Part shown: in pieces, positions 32,301-40,825 of the stretch
Layout of the letters: each line of letters begins with the position of its first letter
Position numbering within the stretch: the stretch's first letter is position 1
NCBI RefSeq assembly: GCF_006438925.1
Contig: NZ_RCZA01000023.1
Location: 1-43,991, forward strand
Direction: 5' to 3'
Source of the DNA: Pseudomonas mandelii
GTDB lineage: Bacteria; Pseudomonadota; Gammaproteobacteria; Pseudomonadales; Pseudomonadaceae
Length of the DNA stretch: 43,991 bases
Made by a program: the position numbers and the translations under genes
The notes under the pieces: generated by a model
The model's database searches: none
The model's input: only the letters and a program-made list of their open reading frames with translations
Told to the model about the DNA's origin: nothing

Positions 32301-33511
32301 GCACCGATATCCAACGGCTCAACCAGCACCTGGCCAGCGCGCAGCCTTCCGCGACCTACCGAATCATGGACCGTGTGGCTGAACGCCGGGCGCAAGGCGC
32401 GAAGATTATTTCGCTGTGCGCAGGCGAGCCTGATTTCGATACCCCCAAACATGTACGTGAGGCTGCAATTCACGCCATTGAGCATGGCCACACCCGCTAC
32501 ACCCAGGTCGCCGGCGTACGTTCACTGCGAGAAGCGGTGGCCGCCAAGTTCCGCCGTGAGAACGGCCTGGACGTTACCTGGCAAGACACCCTTGTCTGCA
32601 ACGGTGGCAAGCAGGTGATCTACAACGCCCTGGCCGCGACCCTCAATGAAGGTAACGAAGTCATCGTGCCGGCGCCGTACTGGGTCAGTTACCCGGAGAT
32701 GGTTCAATTGTGCGGTGGTGAAGCCCGAATCGTTACCTGCGATGCCGACACCGGTTTCAAGCTGACGCCCTCGGCGCTGGCCGCAGCGATCACCCCACAG
32801 ACCCGATGGTTGATCCTCAACTCGCCGTCCAACCCGACGGGGGCGGTGTACAGCCGGGATGAGCTTCACGCCTTGGCGCAGGTGTTGTTGGCACATCCTC
32901 ATGTGTTGATTCTGGCCGATGACATCTACGAGCATCTGATTTTCGACGATCAAGCGTTCTACACCCTGGCCCAGATTGAACCACGACTGGCACCGCGCAC
33001 CCTGACCATGAACGGGGTGTCCAAGGCCTATGCCATGACCGGCTGGCGCATCGGTTTTGCCACAGGGCCGCGCTGGTTGCTGGACGCCATGGAGAAGCTG
33101 CAAGGTCAGCAAACCTCTGGCGCCAGTTCGATTTCGCAGCAAGCCGCACTCGCCGCGCTGGAGGGGCCCAAGGACTTCATCCGCGAAAGCCGCGCCGCGT
33201 TCCAGGGGCGTCGCAATTTGATGGTGGAGCTTTTGAACACCACACCGGGTCTTGAATGCGTCAGCCCTGCGGGGGCGTTTTACGCGTTTGCCTCCTGTGC
33301 CGGGCTGATCGGTCGTACCTCGCCTGGAGGTCGAGTGCTCCAAACTGACGAAGATGTTGCCCACGCGCTGCTCGACGAAGCGAATGTGGCCGTGGTGCAT
33401 GGCAGCGCTTTTGGCCTTGGCCCCTACATTCGCATTGCCTACGCCCTGGATGACGTTTCATTGCGCAAGGCCTGCGAGGCCATCCGCTCGTTCTGTACCA
33501 GCCTGCGTTAA
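32297..33511 (+). CDS. Class I/II pyridoxal-phosphate aminotransferase
   Basis: A 404-residue fold-type I aminotransferase of the aspartate/aromatic group. Visible features are KIISLCAGEPDFDTPKHVRE, the phosphate-binding LVCNGGKQVIYNAL, APYWVSYPEM, LNSPSNPTGAVYSRDEL, ADDIYEHLIFDD, and the Schiff-base Lys in MNGVSKAYAMTGWRIGFA. The substrate-carboxylate Arg near the end is in GPYIRIAYAL. ATG 32297 was chosen over GTG 32282 because GTGGAG serves as its ribosome-binding site. It is last in the RraA operon and overlaps RraA protein 3. It would turn an amino acid into the 2-oxo acid used by the aldolase-like proteins. Confidence 0.92.
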   Translation: MSTDIQRLNQHLASAQPSATYRIMDRVAERRAQGAKIISLCAGEPDFDTPKHVREAAIHAIEHGHTRYTQVAGVRSLREAVAAKFRRENGLDVTWQDTLVCNGGKQVIYNALAATLNEGNEVIVPAPYWVSYPEMVQLCGGEARIVTCDADTGFKLTPSALAAAITPQTRWLILNSPSNPTGAVYSRDELHALAQVLLAHPHVLILADDIYEHLIFDDQAFYTLAQIEPRLAPRTLTMNGVSKAYAMTGWRIGFATGPRWLLDAMEKLQGQQTSGASSISQQAALAALEGPKDFIRESRAAFQGRRNLMVELLNTTPGLECVSPAGAFYAFASCAGLIGRTSPGGRVLQTDEDVAHALLDEANVAVVHGSAFGLGPYIRIAYALDDVSLRKACEAIRSFCTSLR

Positions 33512-33529
33512 TCCGTCGCTGAAAAATCA

Positions 33530-33550
33530 ACCCGGCCAAGGCCGGGTTTT
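33530..33550 (+). terminator. Rho-independent terminator after the aminotransferase
   Basis: ACCCGGCC (33530-33537), AA loop, GGCCGGGT (33540-33547), then TTT. It is 19 bases after the stop and closes the RraA 1-2-3-aminotransferase operon. Confidence 0.9.
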
Positions 33551-33623
33551 GCTGTTTATTAGCGGCGTTAACTCGATGCTTCTGGTAAATAATGGAACAC
33601 TTTTTTTCAACCGAGCCTGAGCC

Positions 33624-34520
33624 ATGATCACGTTCAAGCAACTGGAAGCCATCTACTGGATTGTGGAACTGGGTAGCTTCGAATCCGCAGCCATGAAACT
33701 GAACATGTCCCAGTCGGCCATCTCCAAGCGTATTCAGGAGCTGGAAGATGCCTTCGACATGCCGATTTTTGATCGATCCAAACGCAGTGCGCGTCTGACG
33801 GAAAAAGGCACGGAGTTGTTCGAGCAGGCCACGGAGATTCTGCGCCAACGCGATTACCTGCTTGAACGCATAAGCTCCAAGGAAGTGCTGGTCAGGCGCT
33901 TTCGCATCGGCGTCACCGAGCTGACCGCCATGACTTGGCTGCCGGCGCTGGTCGAGGGTATTCGCAGTGCTTATCCCAAAGTGGTACTCGAACCCTCGGT
34001 CGAGCTCAGCACCGAACTGGTGGCTAAACTGGAGAACGATCAGCTCGACCTGATCATCGTTCCCGACATCTTTGCCGATGCGCGTTTCGTCAGCACCCCG
34101 CTGAGTTCGGTGGAGAACGCCTGGATGTGCGCACCCTCGCTGCATCAGGGTAACGAGATCATGAACATGCAGGCCATTTCCTCGTACACCGTCCTGACTC
34201 AGGGCGGCGGCTCCGGCACCGGGTTGATCTATGAGCGCTGGTTTGCCCAGAATGACGTCCGGGTCAACCGTACGATCAAAAGCAACTACCTGATCGCCCA
34301 GTTGGGCCTGACCCTGTCCGGTGTCGGTATCAGCTACCTGCCTCGCCAGTGTCTCTCGCCGTTGGTGGACCAGGGCCGGCTGCTGGTCATCGAAACCGAG
34401 CCTGCGCTGCCTCCCATCCACTACATCGCAGTGCACCGCGCCGATCGTCTTCAGGGCCTCAGTGTCGAAGTTGCACGTCTGGCGGCAGATTGCTGTGATT
34501 TCAGCCGCATGGTGATCTAG
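33624..34520 (+). CDS. LysR-family regulator 4
   Basis: A 298-residue LysR protein: MITFKQLEAIYWIVELGSFE, SAAMKLNMSQSAISKRIQEL, then PIFDRSKRSARLTEKGTELF. The effector domain begins RFRIGVTELTAMTWLPALVE and has QLDLIIVPDIFAD and GLTLSGVGISYLPRQCLSPL. The form QSAISKRIQELE is shared with a group of LysR proteins found next to RraA and tricarboxylate genes. It has its own transcription unit after the terminator at 33530 and lies upstream of RraA 4 in the same direction, with a small palindrome in the gap. It probably controls RraA 4 and the following MFS gene. Confidence 0.9.
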   Translation: MITFKQLEAIYWIVELGSFESAAMKLNMSQSAISKRIQELEDAFDMPIFDRSKRSARLTEKGTELFEQATEILRQRDYLLERISSKEVLVRRFRIGVTELTAMTWLPALVEGIRSAYPKVVLEPSVELSTELVAKLENDQLDLIIVPDIFADARFVSTPLSSVENAWMCAPSLHQGNEIMNMQAISSYTVLTQGGGSGTGLIYERWFAQNDVRVNRTIKSNYLIAQLGLTLSGVGISYLPRQCLSPLVDQGRLLVIETEPALPPIHYIAVHRADRLQGLSVEVARLAADCCDFSRMVI

Positions 34521-34543
34521 CTCTTGAAACAAGAAAAAAAGCG

Positions 34544-34555
34544 ATGCTTTTGCAT
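34544..34555. promoter_or_regulatory. Small palindrome upstream of RraA 4
   Basis: ATGC-TTTT-GCAT (34544-34555) lies within an outer GCGAT (34541-34545) and ATCGC (34564-34568) pair, in the 120-base gap between LysR 4 and RraA 4. A LysR site is possible; symmetry is modest. Confidence 0.3.
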
Positions 34556-34640
34556 AGATAAATATCGCTAATAGTGCCGTGCGACCTTTCTTACTATGAA
34601 CGCATAGCCCACAAGGGTTCAGTCGTTCATGGAGGTCGCT

Positions 34641-35306
34641 ATGTCATTGCCCGGTTCACGCATCTACCCTTCTCCGCCCCAGGCGCCACGCTCGCTGCTG
34701 GACGCTTTTCAGAGCGTCGTCACGCCGCATATCAGTGATAACCTCGGGCGTCACATCGGTGCCCGGGGGCTGACGCGCTATAACCACACCGGCAAACTGG
34801 TGGGCACCGCCCTGACGGTGAAGACTCGCCCCGGCGACAACCTTTACATCTACAAGGCCCTGACGCTGATCGAACCGGGGCATGTGTTGGTGATCGACGC
34901 CCAGGGTGACGCGACCAACGCGGTCATCGGTGAGCTGATCAAGCTCTATGCCCAGCAACGCGGCTGTGTCGGCTTCGTCGTCGACGGCGCCATCCGCGAT
35001 GTCGCCAGTTTTGAAGCCACACCGTGTTATGCCCGCAGCGTGGTGCATTGCGGCCCCTACAAAAGCGGCCCAGGGGAAATCAACGTCCCGGTGTCAATCG
35101 GCGGGATGATCATCAATCCGGGCGACATCATTGTCGGTGACGAGGATGGGCTGGTTGCCTTCTCGCCCGACCATGCCGAGCAGGTGTTGGTCAAGGCGCG
35201 AGAGCATGACGCACATGAACAGCAGGTCAAAGCCGAAATCGCCACTGGCGCCATCGATCAGTCATGGCTGGACAAGGTGTTGGAAAAGGCTGGCCTGGCG
35301 AACTGA
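34641..35306 (+). CDS. RraA/HMG-aldolase-family protein 4 (Glu variant)
   Basis: A 221-residue RraA-fold protein. ATG 34641 has a near-perfect GGAGGT five bases upstream; the ATG at 34629 overlaps that site. VVTPHISDNLGRHIGARGLT is the start of the fold and VKTRPGDNLYIYKAL the next block. The metal site reads IGE, twenty residues, then IRDVASFE, so the motif is E-X20-R-D as in protein 3. GDEDGLVAFSP is the counterpart of DANGVVIVP. The sequence differs clearly from copies 1, 2 and 5. It is a single gene ended by a terminator at 35354, between LysR 4 and the ACS-type carrier. Confidence 0.9.
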   Translation: MSLPGSRIYPSPPQAPRSLLDAFQSVVTPHISDNLGRHIGARGLTRYNHTGKLVGTALTVKTRPGDNLYIYKALTLIEPGHVLVIDAQGDATNAVIGELIKLYAQQRGCVGFVVDGAIRDVASFEATPCYARSVVHCGPYKSGPGEINVPVSIGGMIINPGDIIVGDEDGLVAFSPDHAEQVLVKAREHDAHEQQVKAEIATGAIDQSWLDKVLEKAGLAN

Positions 35307-35353
35307 AAAACACTGCGTAATCGCCTTGCTGCAGGGACCTCGCAACGCCATCC

Positions 35354-35379
35354 AACCGGGCATCCAGCCCGGTTTTTTT
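35354..35379 (+). terminator. Rho-independent terminator after RraA 4
   Basis: AACCGGGC (35354-35361), ATCCA loop, GCCCGGTT (35367-35374) and a run of T. The stop codon of RraA 4 is 48 bases upstream. Confidence 0.9.
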
Positions 35380-35506
35380 ATGCCTGCGTCTCAAACCTTT
35401 TCATCAATAAAAGTGATCTGTTGAGAGGAGTATTTGTCGCTTTTTTTGCAGATTCACAATCATTACTTTGGCCGGACAACACCAACAGAAAAATAAGGTC
35501 CGCCCC

Positions 35507-36853
35507 ATGTCTATGCCTGAAGTCATAAAACCCGCCGTGCGCAGCAATTACCGCTGGGTGGTCGCGGCCCTGATCTTTCTGATTTACACCATTGCTGCCG
35601 CCGACCGGGCCAACCTGGGTGTCGCTCTACCGTTTATTCGTAAAGAGTTCGAAATGAGTAATGCCGAGGCCGGAGGCTTGATGAGCCTGTTTCTGCTGGC
35701 CTATGCCTTGGTACAGATTCCTTCCGGCTTTGCCTTCGGCCGTTTCGGTGTCAGCCGGATCTTGCCCGGCGCCATGGTGCTGACCTCAATGCTGACGGGC
35801 CTGGTGGGTACAGCCAGTTCGTTGCTGGCACTTAAACTGTATCGCCTGGGCCTTGGCGTTGCTGAAGGTCCACTGCCGATCAGCATGACCACGACCATCA
35901 ACAACTGGTTTCCTGCACGGGAAAAAGGCACCGCGTCAGGGATCTTTCTGTCCGCCGTCAAGTTCGGACCGGTGATCGTGCCCCCACTGTGTGCCGTGAT
36001 CATTTCGGTATGGGGCTGGCGAGAAATCTTCTACTTTTTCGCCGTACCCGGCATCGCACTGGCAGTCGTCTGGTATTTCATGGTCACCGACCATCCCTCC
36101 CGTAGCCGGTTCGTCAACGCAGCCGAGCTCAACTACATCATCGAAGAAGCCGGCAGCACTGAAGCGACTCAACAAACCCGTCCCCAGCAGACTCCTGCCT
36201 GGGTGAGCAAACTCGATCGAGTCATACGTGCCCGCCATGAAACGCCTCTGGAGACCAACCGGCAGGTGTTCAAGTCCTGGAACATTTGGGGCTGCGCCAC
36301 CAGCTATTGCTTCCAACTGGGCGTATCGAGCGTACTGTTGGCCTGGATTCCAACCTACCTGATGACCGTCAAACAGTTCTCGATCATGAACATGGGGCTG
36401 GTGTCGGCTGCGCCATGGGTGGGCGCCGTACTCGGCAACCTGCTGGGTGGTTTCTGCTCGGATCGACTGATGGGCGGGCGGCGCAAACCCGGCATGCTGC
36501 TGTCTGCGCTGGGTACGTCACTGATGATGTACCTGCTGATCAACTCGCCTGCCGAACCGATTCCCTACGGTTTGCTGCTGTTGTTGACCGGTGCCGTTCT
36601 CAGCCTGGGTTTCTCTTCCTACATGGTTTACCCGATGGGGCTGACCACCAAAAAAACGTTCCCCATCTCCAACGCCGTTGTGAACATGGTCGGTCAACTG
36701 GGCGCGGCGGCGACGCCGTTCATTACTGGGTTGCTGCTGGATAACTATGGCTGGAACTATGTGTTTGCCTGGCTGGCGATCGGATCGTTCATGAGTTTCA
36801 TCCTCTTGCTGACCATTTCCGAGCCAAGAGCGAGATTGAGCACCCCTGGTTGA
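35507..36853 (+). CDS. MFS transporter, anion:cation symporter (ACS) family
   Basis: A 448-residue carrier. IAAADRANLGVALPFIRKEF is the ACS signature (D-R-N-x-G-x-A) after membrane segment 1. GGLMSLFLLAYALVQIPSGF and LPISMTTTINNWFPAREKGT are also typical, and MVYPMGLTTKKTFPISNAVV lies in the second half. ACS carriers import organic anions such as sugar acids, tartrate or aromatic acids with H+ or Na+. ATG 35507 was chosen with AAGG upstream; the part from 35468 shows no similarity. It is followed after 81 bases by RraA 5 and probably supplies its substrate or that of the operon at 30314. Confidence 0.9.
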   Translation: MSMPEVIKPAVRSNYRWVVAALIFLIYTIAAADRANLGVALPFIRKEFEMSNAEAGGLMSLFLLAYALVQIPSGFAFGRFGVSRILPGAMVLTSMLTGLVGTASSLLALKLYRLGLGVAEGPLPISMTTTINNWFPAREKGTASGIFLSAVKFGPVIVPPLCAVIISVWGWREIFYFFAVPGIALAVVWYFMVTDHPSRSRFVNAAELNYIIEEAGSTEATQQTRPQQTPAWVSKLDRVIRARHETPLETNRQVFKSWNIWGCATSYCFQLGVSSVLLAWIPTYLMTVKQFSIMNMGLVSAAPWVGAVLGNLLGGFCSDRLMGGRRKPGMLLSALGTSLMMYLLINSPAEPIPYGLLLLLTGAVLSLGFSSYMVYPMGLTTKKTFPISNAVVNMVGQLGAAATPFITGLLLDNYGWNYVFAWLAIGSFMSFILLLTISEPRARLSTPG

Positions 36854-36934
36854 AGCGCATTCCGAACAAAACCGGGCCGCTTGTTTGAGCGGCTTCTGTC
36901 TGAACGATTCTGTCATCACTGCGAGGTGTTACAC

Positions 36935-37597
36935 ATGTCCCCCCAAGACAAAGAATTGGTTGCCCTGTTTGAAGGCCTGGATACGCCGGGTGTTTCCGAT
37001 GCCCTGGATAAACTGGGTCTGCCTGGCCAGTGCCTGGGCGTCATGCCCCTGGACAACTATCGGCAAGTGGTGGTCGGGCCGGCCTACACCGTGCGCTACG
37101 TCACCGCCAGTTACCCGCCGGGAACGGTCGGCGATTTCATTGATGATGTGGCAGAAGGCGACGTGGTGGTGATCGACAACGACGGGCGCACCGATTGCAC
37201 CGTTTGGGGCGACATCATGACCCAATATGCCGGAAGCAAACGGATTGCCGCGACGGTTATCGATGGCGTCTGCCGGGATGTCAGCAAGGCACTCGGAGAC
37301 GGCTACCCACTGTTCAGCAAAGGCCGGTTCATGCGTACCGGGAAGGACCGGGTCGAAGTAGCGTCCGTCAATCAGCCGGTGTCCATCGGCCAGGCCCGCG
37401 TGTGCGCCAGGGACATCGTGATCGCCGATGCCAACGGCGTGGTGATCGTGCCCCGGGATCGAGCCCATGAAGTGGCATCCTGCGCCCGCTCAATCGAAGA
37501 GGTGGAATCGCGTATTCGTGCCTTGATCGCTGAAGGCAAATCCCTCAAGGAAGCCAGGACAGCGCTGGGTTACCACACCCTGCAACGCAAGTCCTGA
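36935..37597 (+). CDS. RraA/HMG-aldolase-family protein 5
   Basis: A 220-residue RraA-fold protein, close paralogue of protein 2 at 30979-31656: LFEGLDTPGVSDALDKLGLP, VVVGPAYTVRYVTA, TVWGD plus twenty residues plus VCRDV (D-X20-R-D), FSKGRFMRTGKDRVEV, and the tail KSLKEARTALGYHTLQRK. Start ATG 36935 lies after GAGGTG; the longer frame from 36881 has no family match. A weak GCCGCT/AGCGGC hairpin separates it from the MFS gene upstream, so it may be read together with that carrier. Having two near-twins six kilobases apart suggests either dosage or mixed oligomers. Confidence 0.92.
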   Translation: MSPQDKELVALFEGLDTPGVSDALDKLGLPGQCLGVMPLDNYRQVVVGPAYTVRYVTASYPPGTVGDFIDDVAEGDVVVIDNDGRTDCTVWGDIMTQYAGSKRIAATVIDGVCRDVSKALGDGYPLFSKGRFMRTGKDRVEVASVNQPVSIGQARVCARDIVIADANGVVIVPRDRAHEVASCARSIEEVESRIRALIAEGKSLKEARTALGYHTLQRKS

Positions 37598-37625
37598 CCC
37601 TCGCCTGACAACCCCTTCCCTTTTT

Positions 37626-37671
37626 GCCCTCACAGCCTGCCCACGACAGCGCAATGTGAGGGCTTTTTTTT
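37626..37671 (+). terminator. Rho-independent terminator after RraA 5
   Basis: GCCCTCACA (37626-37634) pairs with TGTGAGGGC (37655-37663), followed by eight T. The loop of about 20 bases is long but the stem is perfect. Confidence 0.85.
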
Positions 37672-37765
37672 GCTTGTGCGTCCAGAGTCTTGGCGAACGA
37701 CAAAGGGTGAGCAGCCACGTCTGTGAATGCTAACCCTTTGATCTTGAAGATTTGCCGATAACAGG

Positions 37766-39070
37766 TCAGACCGTCAGCGGTTTTCCTCCTGTGTCACCCT
37801 GAACATCCAGCACAGCCGCATGACGCTCAGCCTCGCCCTCACTCATCAACTCGCCCTCCCATTTCGCCACGACCGCCGTGGCGATGGAGTTACCCACTGC
37901 GTTGGTGGCCGAGCGGCCCATGTCGAGGAAGGTGTCGATCCCCAGAATCAGCAACAGACCGGCTTCGGGGATATCGAACTGGGTCAGGGTCGCGGCAATC
38001 ACCACCAGCGAAGCGCGCGGCACGCCGGCCATACCTTTGGAGGTCAGCATCAACGTCAACAACATGGTGATCTGCGTGCCGATCGACATCTCGATGCCAT
38101 AAGCCTGAGCGATGAACAGCACGGCAAACGTGCAGTACATCATCGAGCCGTCGAGGTTGAAGGAGTAACCCATGGGCATGACGAAACTGGAGATCCTGCG
38201 CCTGACCCCGAAACGATCCAGTGCATGAAGAATCTTCGGGTAAGCCGACTCGGAACTGGCCGTGGCGAAAGACAAGAGGAAAGCCTCCCTGATCAGCACC
38301 ACCAGTTTGAATACACGCCGCCCCAGGAACATCCAACCGGCAAAGATCAGCATCGCCCAGAGCACGATCAGCCCGAAATAGAAGTCGCGCATGAACACCG
38401 CAAATTTCACCAGAATATAGAGCCCGTTGACCGCCACGGTCGCGGCCATGGCCGCCATCACCGCCAGCGGCGCGAGTTTCATCACATAACCGGTGACTTT
38501 CAACATCGCCTGGGACAGCTCCTCGATGACATTGATCAGCCCCTGGGCCTTCTTGCCCAGAGAAGCCAACGCCACGCCGAAAAACAGCGAGAACACCACG
38601 ATCTGCAGAATTTCGTTCGTGGCCATGGCCTCGGCGAAAGACCTGGGCACCAAATGCGTGGCGAAATCCTTGAGGGTGAACACCGACGTTTGCAGGTTGG
38701 TCGCACTGGTCACCTCTGGCAATGGCAAGCCCAGGTTGTGCCCCGGTTGCAGCACGTTGGCCATGACCAACCCCACCGCCAGTGAAATCAACGACGCGGT
38801 GACGAACCAGCCCAGCGCCTTGCAAAAGACCCGGCCCACAGCGCTTGCGTCGCCCATGTGGGCGATGCCCACCACCAACGTCGAAAACACCAAAGGGCCG
38901 ATGAGCATTTTGATCAGGCGTAGAAAAATGTCGGAGATGATCGAGATGTAACCGGCGACTCGGGTCGCCGCCGCTTTGTCCGGGAAGTTCAGGAAAATCA
39001 TGTAGCCGATAAGGATCCCCAGCAGCATGGCGATCAGAATGCCTGCCGCAGCCGGTAGCCTGTTTTTCAT
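37766..39070 (-). CDS. Dicarboxylate/amino-acid:cation symporter (DAACS family)
   Basis: A 434-residue carrier: LPAAAGILIAMLLGILIGYM, LRLIKMLIGPLVFSTLVVGI, LSFATASSESAYPKI (hairpin 1 with the serine-rich motif), and MPMGYSFNLDGSMMYCTFAV with the sodium-site NLDG. The last helix reads FLDMGRSATNAVGN, so the Asp and Arg that hold amino group and side-chain carboxylate in glutamate transporters are both present, unlike the DctA-like protein at 18134. This fits an acidic amino acid or a dicarboxylate as substrate. ATG 39070 was chosen over 39127. It converges on the RraA 5 terminator and is divergent from the decarboxylase operon at 39636. Confidence 0.9.
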   Translation of the reverse strand: MKNRLPAAAGILIAMLLGILIGYMIFLNFPDKAAATRVAGYISIISDIFLRLIKMLIGPLVFSTLVVGIAHMGDASAVGRVFCKALGWFVTASLISLAVGLVMANVLQPGHNLGLPLPEVTSATNLQTSVFTLKDFATHLVPRSFAEAMATNEILQIVVFSLFFGVALASLGKKAQGLINVIEELSQAMLKVTGYVMKLAPLAVMAAMAATVAVNGLYILVKFAVFMRDFYFGLIVLWAMLIFAGWMFLGRRVFKLVVLIREAFLLSFATASSESAYPKILHALDRFGVRRRISSFVMPMGYSFNLDGSMMYCTFAVLFIAQAYGIEMSIGTQITMLLTLMLTSKGMAGVPRASLVVIAATLTQFDIPEAGLLLILGIDTFLDMGRSATNAVGNSIATAVVAKWEGELMSEGEAERHAAVLDVQGDTGGKPLTV

Positions 39071-39635
39071 AACGCACCTGTTGTCGTATTTTCTGGAAAG
39101 TAGCTTGGGCAAACGCCGCGTAATCACGCGATAGCGTTGAAAAGCGCAAGGGCCGCCGCAGTGCTACGGAATGAAAAAGGCAAGTGCAAAGTGCCTGTAT
39201 CGGCAGGCCGAGGATGGATGCGGGCGGAACAGGTCATGGACAGAGGACAGGACGGGGCAAGCCAACTGCAGGAGGCTGTCATACATAGGTGCAACCCTCG
39301 GATCTTATAGTTGTGGTTGCGTCGGTTACGCACTGTAACGACGTAGCCGGAAAACTACGCTAGTCCTCCTCCCCCAATAAGAGCCGATCGCGCTCTACCA
39401 GATATGCCCAAATGCTATGGCGGCGCGCTCAATCTCAGCGTTTTCGCGAATAGCAATTTCTCGGTTTCCCCCTTCCCATAATTCGCGGTTATCGCCGTTC
39501 ACTGCTGCGCCACGCATTCACCGCCCAGCTATACAAAACGGGCATATCTCAAAGACAAAAACGGTAGTCGTTGTTCTCCTTCAGCGCTCCCAGAATGTGT
39601 GAAAACACAAAAGCAGCACTGCTTGGGAGATAGGC
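39071..39635. other. Long divergent intergenic region
   Basis: It lies between the DAACS carrier (minus) and the ThDP decarboxylase operon (plus). No gene of its own is supported. CGTAG/CTACG inverted arms occur at about 39341-39360, and AAGCAG-CA-CTGCTT (39611-39624), a perfect six-base palindrome, lies just before the GGGAGAT ribosome-binding site of the plus-strand operon. No clear promoter boxes were found. Confidence 0.5.
39611..39624. promoter_or_regulatory. Palindrome next to the decarboxylase ribosome-binding site
   Basis: AAGCAG-CA-CTGCTT ends one base before the GGGAGAT (39625-39631) that serves ATG 39636. It may be an operator or a small RNA hairpin near the start. Confidence 0.4.
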
Positions 39636-40175
39636 ATGTCAACAGAAGCTGAACACACCGTGGGACAGGATTGGCAGGAGGACGTGTTTCGCGTACTCAA
39701 GGCCCACGACGTCAAACACGTGGTCTTCGTACCGGATGCAGGTCACTCGGCGGCGATCCGTATGTCGTATGCAGACCCGGACATCAAGGCCGTTGTCCTC
39801 ACCACCGAAGAAGAAGGCATCGGCTACCTCGCCGGCGCCTGGCTGGGCGGTGAGCGCGGCGCCCTCTTGATGCAGTCCAGCGGCGTCGGTAACTGCATCA
39901 ACACCCTGGCACTTCAAGTCTGTGCCGGCTTCCCACTGCTGATGGTGGTCACCATGCGCGGTGACTGGGCCGAGTTCAACGCGTGGCAGAACCCGATGGG
40001 TCAGGCCACAGAAGCCTCCCTGAATCTGATGAAAGTGATGACCTGGCGTGCGGACGTCCCTACAGATGTCGCACCGCTGCTGCACGGCGCCGCGACCATG
40101 GCCTTCAACGGTGATTCGTCCACTGCCCTGCTGCTCGGTCAGCGTCTGATTGGAGAAAAGAAATGGGTCAAGTAA
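39636..40175 (+). CDS. Thiamine-diphosphate decarboxylase, alpha (PYR-domain) subunit, ComD-like
   Basis: A 179-residue protein with the pyrimidine-binding half of ThDP decarboxylases such as sulfopyruvate decarboxylase ComD or phosphonopyruvate decarboxylase. VFRVLKAHDVKHVVFVPDAG is the start. VVLTTEEEGIGYLAGAWLGG holds the conserved Glu that activates the cofactor. LLMQSSGVGNCINTLAL and GFPLLMVVTMRGDWAEFNAW are typical. The partner domain is a separate gene that overlaps it by 13 bases. Together they would decarboxylate a 2-oxo acid, giving an aldehyde. No sulfonate or phosphonate gene is nearby, so a purely carboxylic substrate is more likely. Confidence 0.88.
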   Translation: MSTEAEHTVGQDWQEDVFRVLKAHDVKHVVFVPDAGHSAAIRMSYADPDIKAVVLTTEEEGIGYLAGAWLGGERGALLMQSSGVGNCINTLALQVCAGFPLLMVVTMRGDWAEFNAWQNPMGQATEASLNLMKVMTWRADVPTDVAPLLHGAATMAFNGDSSTALLLGQRLIGEKKWVK

Positions 40176-40759
40176 GCGCAAACCACACCCTGTGCCGCCG
40201 CGAAGTGGTCAAGGCCTTGCTGGCCGACCGCAAAGACGTGCTGGTCGTGACCGGCCTGGGTTCAGCGTCCTATGACGTTATGGCTGCCGGTGACAACGAT
40301 CTGAATTATTACCTCTGGGCCGCCATGGGCAGCGCCATCACCGTCGGGCTGGGTCTCGCCAACGCGCAGCCGAACAAGTCCGTCGTGGTGGTCACCGGTG
40401 ACGGTGAGTTGCTCATGGGCTTCGGCGCACTGGCCACGGTAGCACTGCAAAAGCCCGCCAACCTGACCATCGCCGTGCTGGATAACGGTCACTTTGGCGA
40501 AACCGGCATGCAAGTCAGTCATGCAGGGTTCGGTATTTCCCTGGACCAGGTGGCGAAGACCTGCGGCTTCAGCTGGACCGATGAAATCCGCGACATGGAA
40601 GGCGTGCATGACCTGCGCGAGCGCTTTGCGACCCGCGACGGCGTCAAGCTCGCGACGATCAAGATCAAAGCAGAAAACCCGCCACGGGTGCTGCCTCCGC
40701 GCGATGGTCATTACATCAAGAATCGCTTTCGTGCGGCCTTGGGTTTCAACCCGATCTGA
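40163..40759 (+). CDS. Thiamine-diphosphate decarboxylase, beta (PP-domain) subunit, ComE-like
   Basis: A 198-residue protein with the diphosphate-binding half of a ThDP enzyme. VVVVTGDGELLMGFGALATV followed by NLTIAVLDNGHFGETG is the GDG-x(about 26)-N motif that binds Mg and the cofactor diphosphate. LWAAMGSAITVGLGLA is the usual preceding helix. It begins inside the alpha-subunit gene (GGAG before ATG 40163), which supports a fixed ratio of the two chains. The end PPRDGHYIKNRFRAALG is common in ComE-like proteins. Function as for the alpha subunit. Confidence 0.9.
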   Translation: MGQVSANHTLCRREVVKALLADRKDVLVVTGLGSASYDVMAAGDNDLNYYLWAAMGSAITVGLGLANAQPNKSVVVVTGDGELLMGFGALATVALQKPANLTIAVLDNGHFGETGMQVSHAGFGISLDQVAKTCGFSWTDEIRDMEGVHDLRERFATRDGVKLATIKIKAENPPRVLPPRDGHYIKNRFRAALGFNPI

Positions 40760-40825
40760 TTGCTCTTTGCCCGGACCCGGTCACGCAGGGCAGATGCCGT
40801 GCGTGACACGCTGAGGAGAATAATA

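Noticed and set aside
37820..38785. 321-codon plus-strand frame opposite the DAACS carrier
   Set aside because: It is His/Gln-rich antisense translation of a clear membrane carrier.
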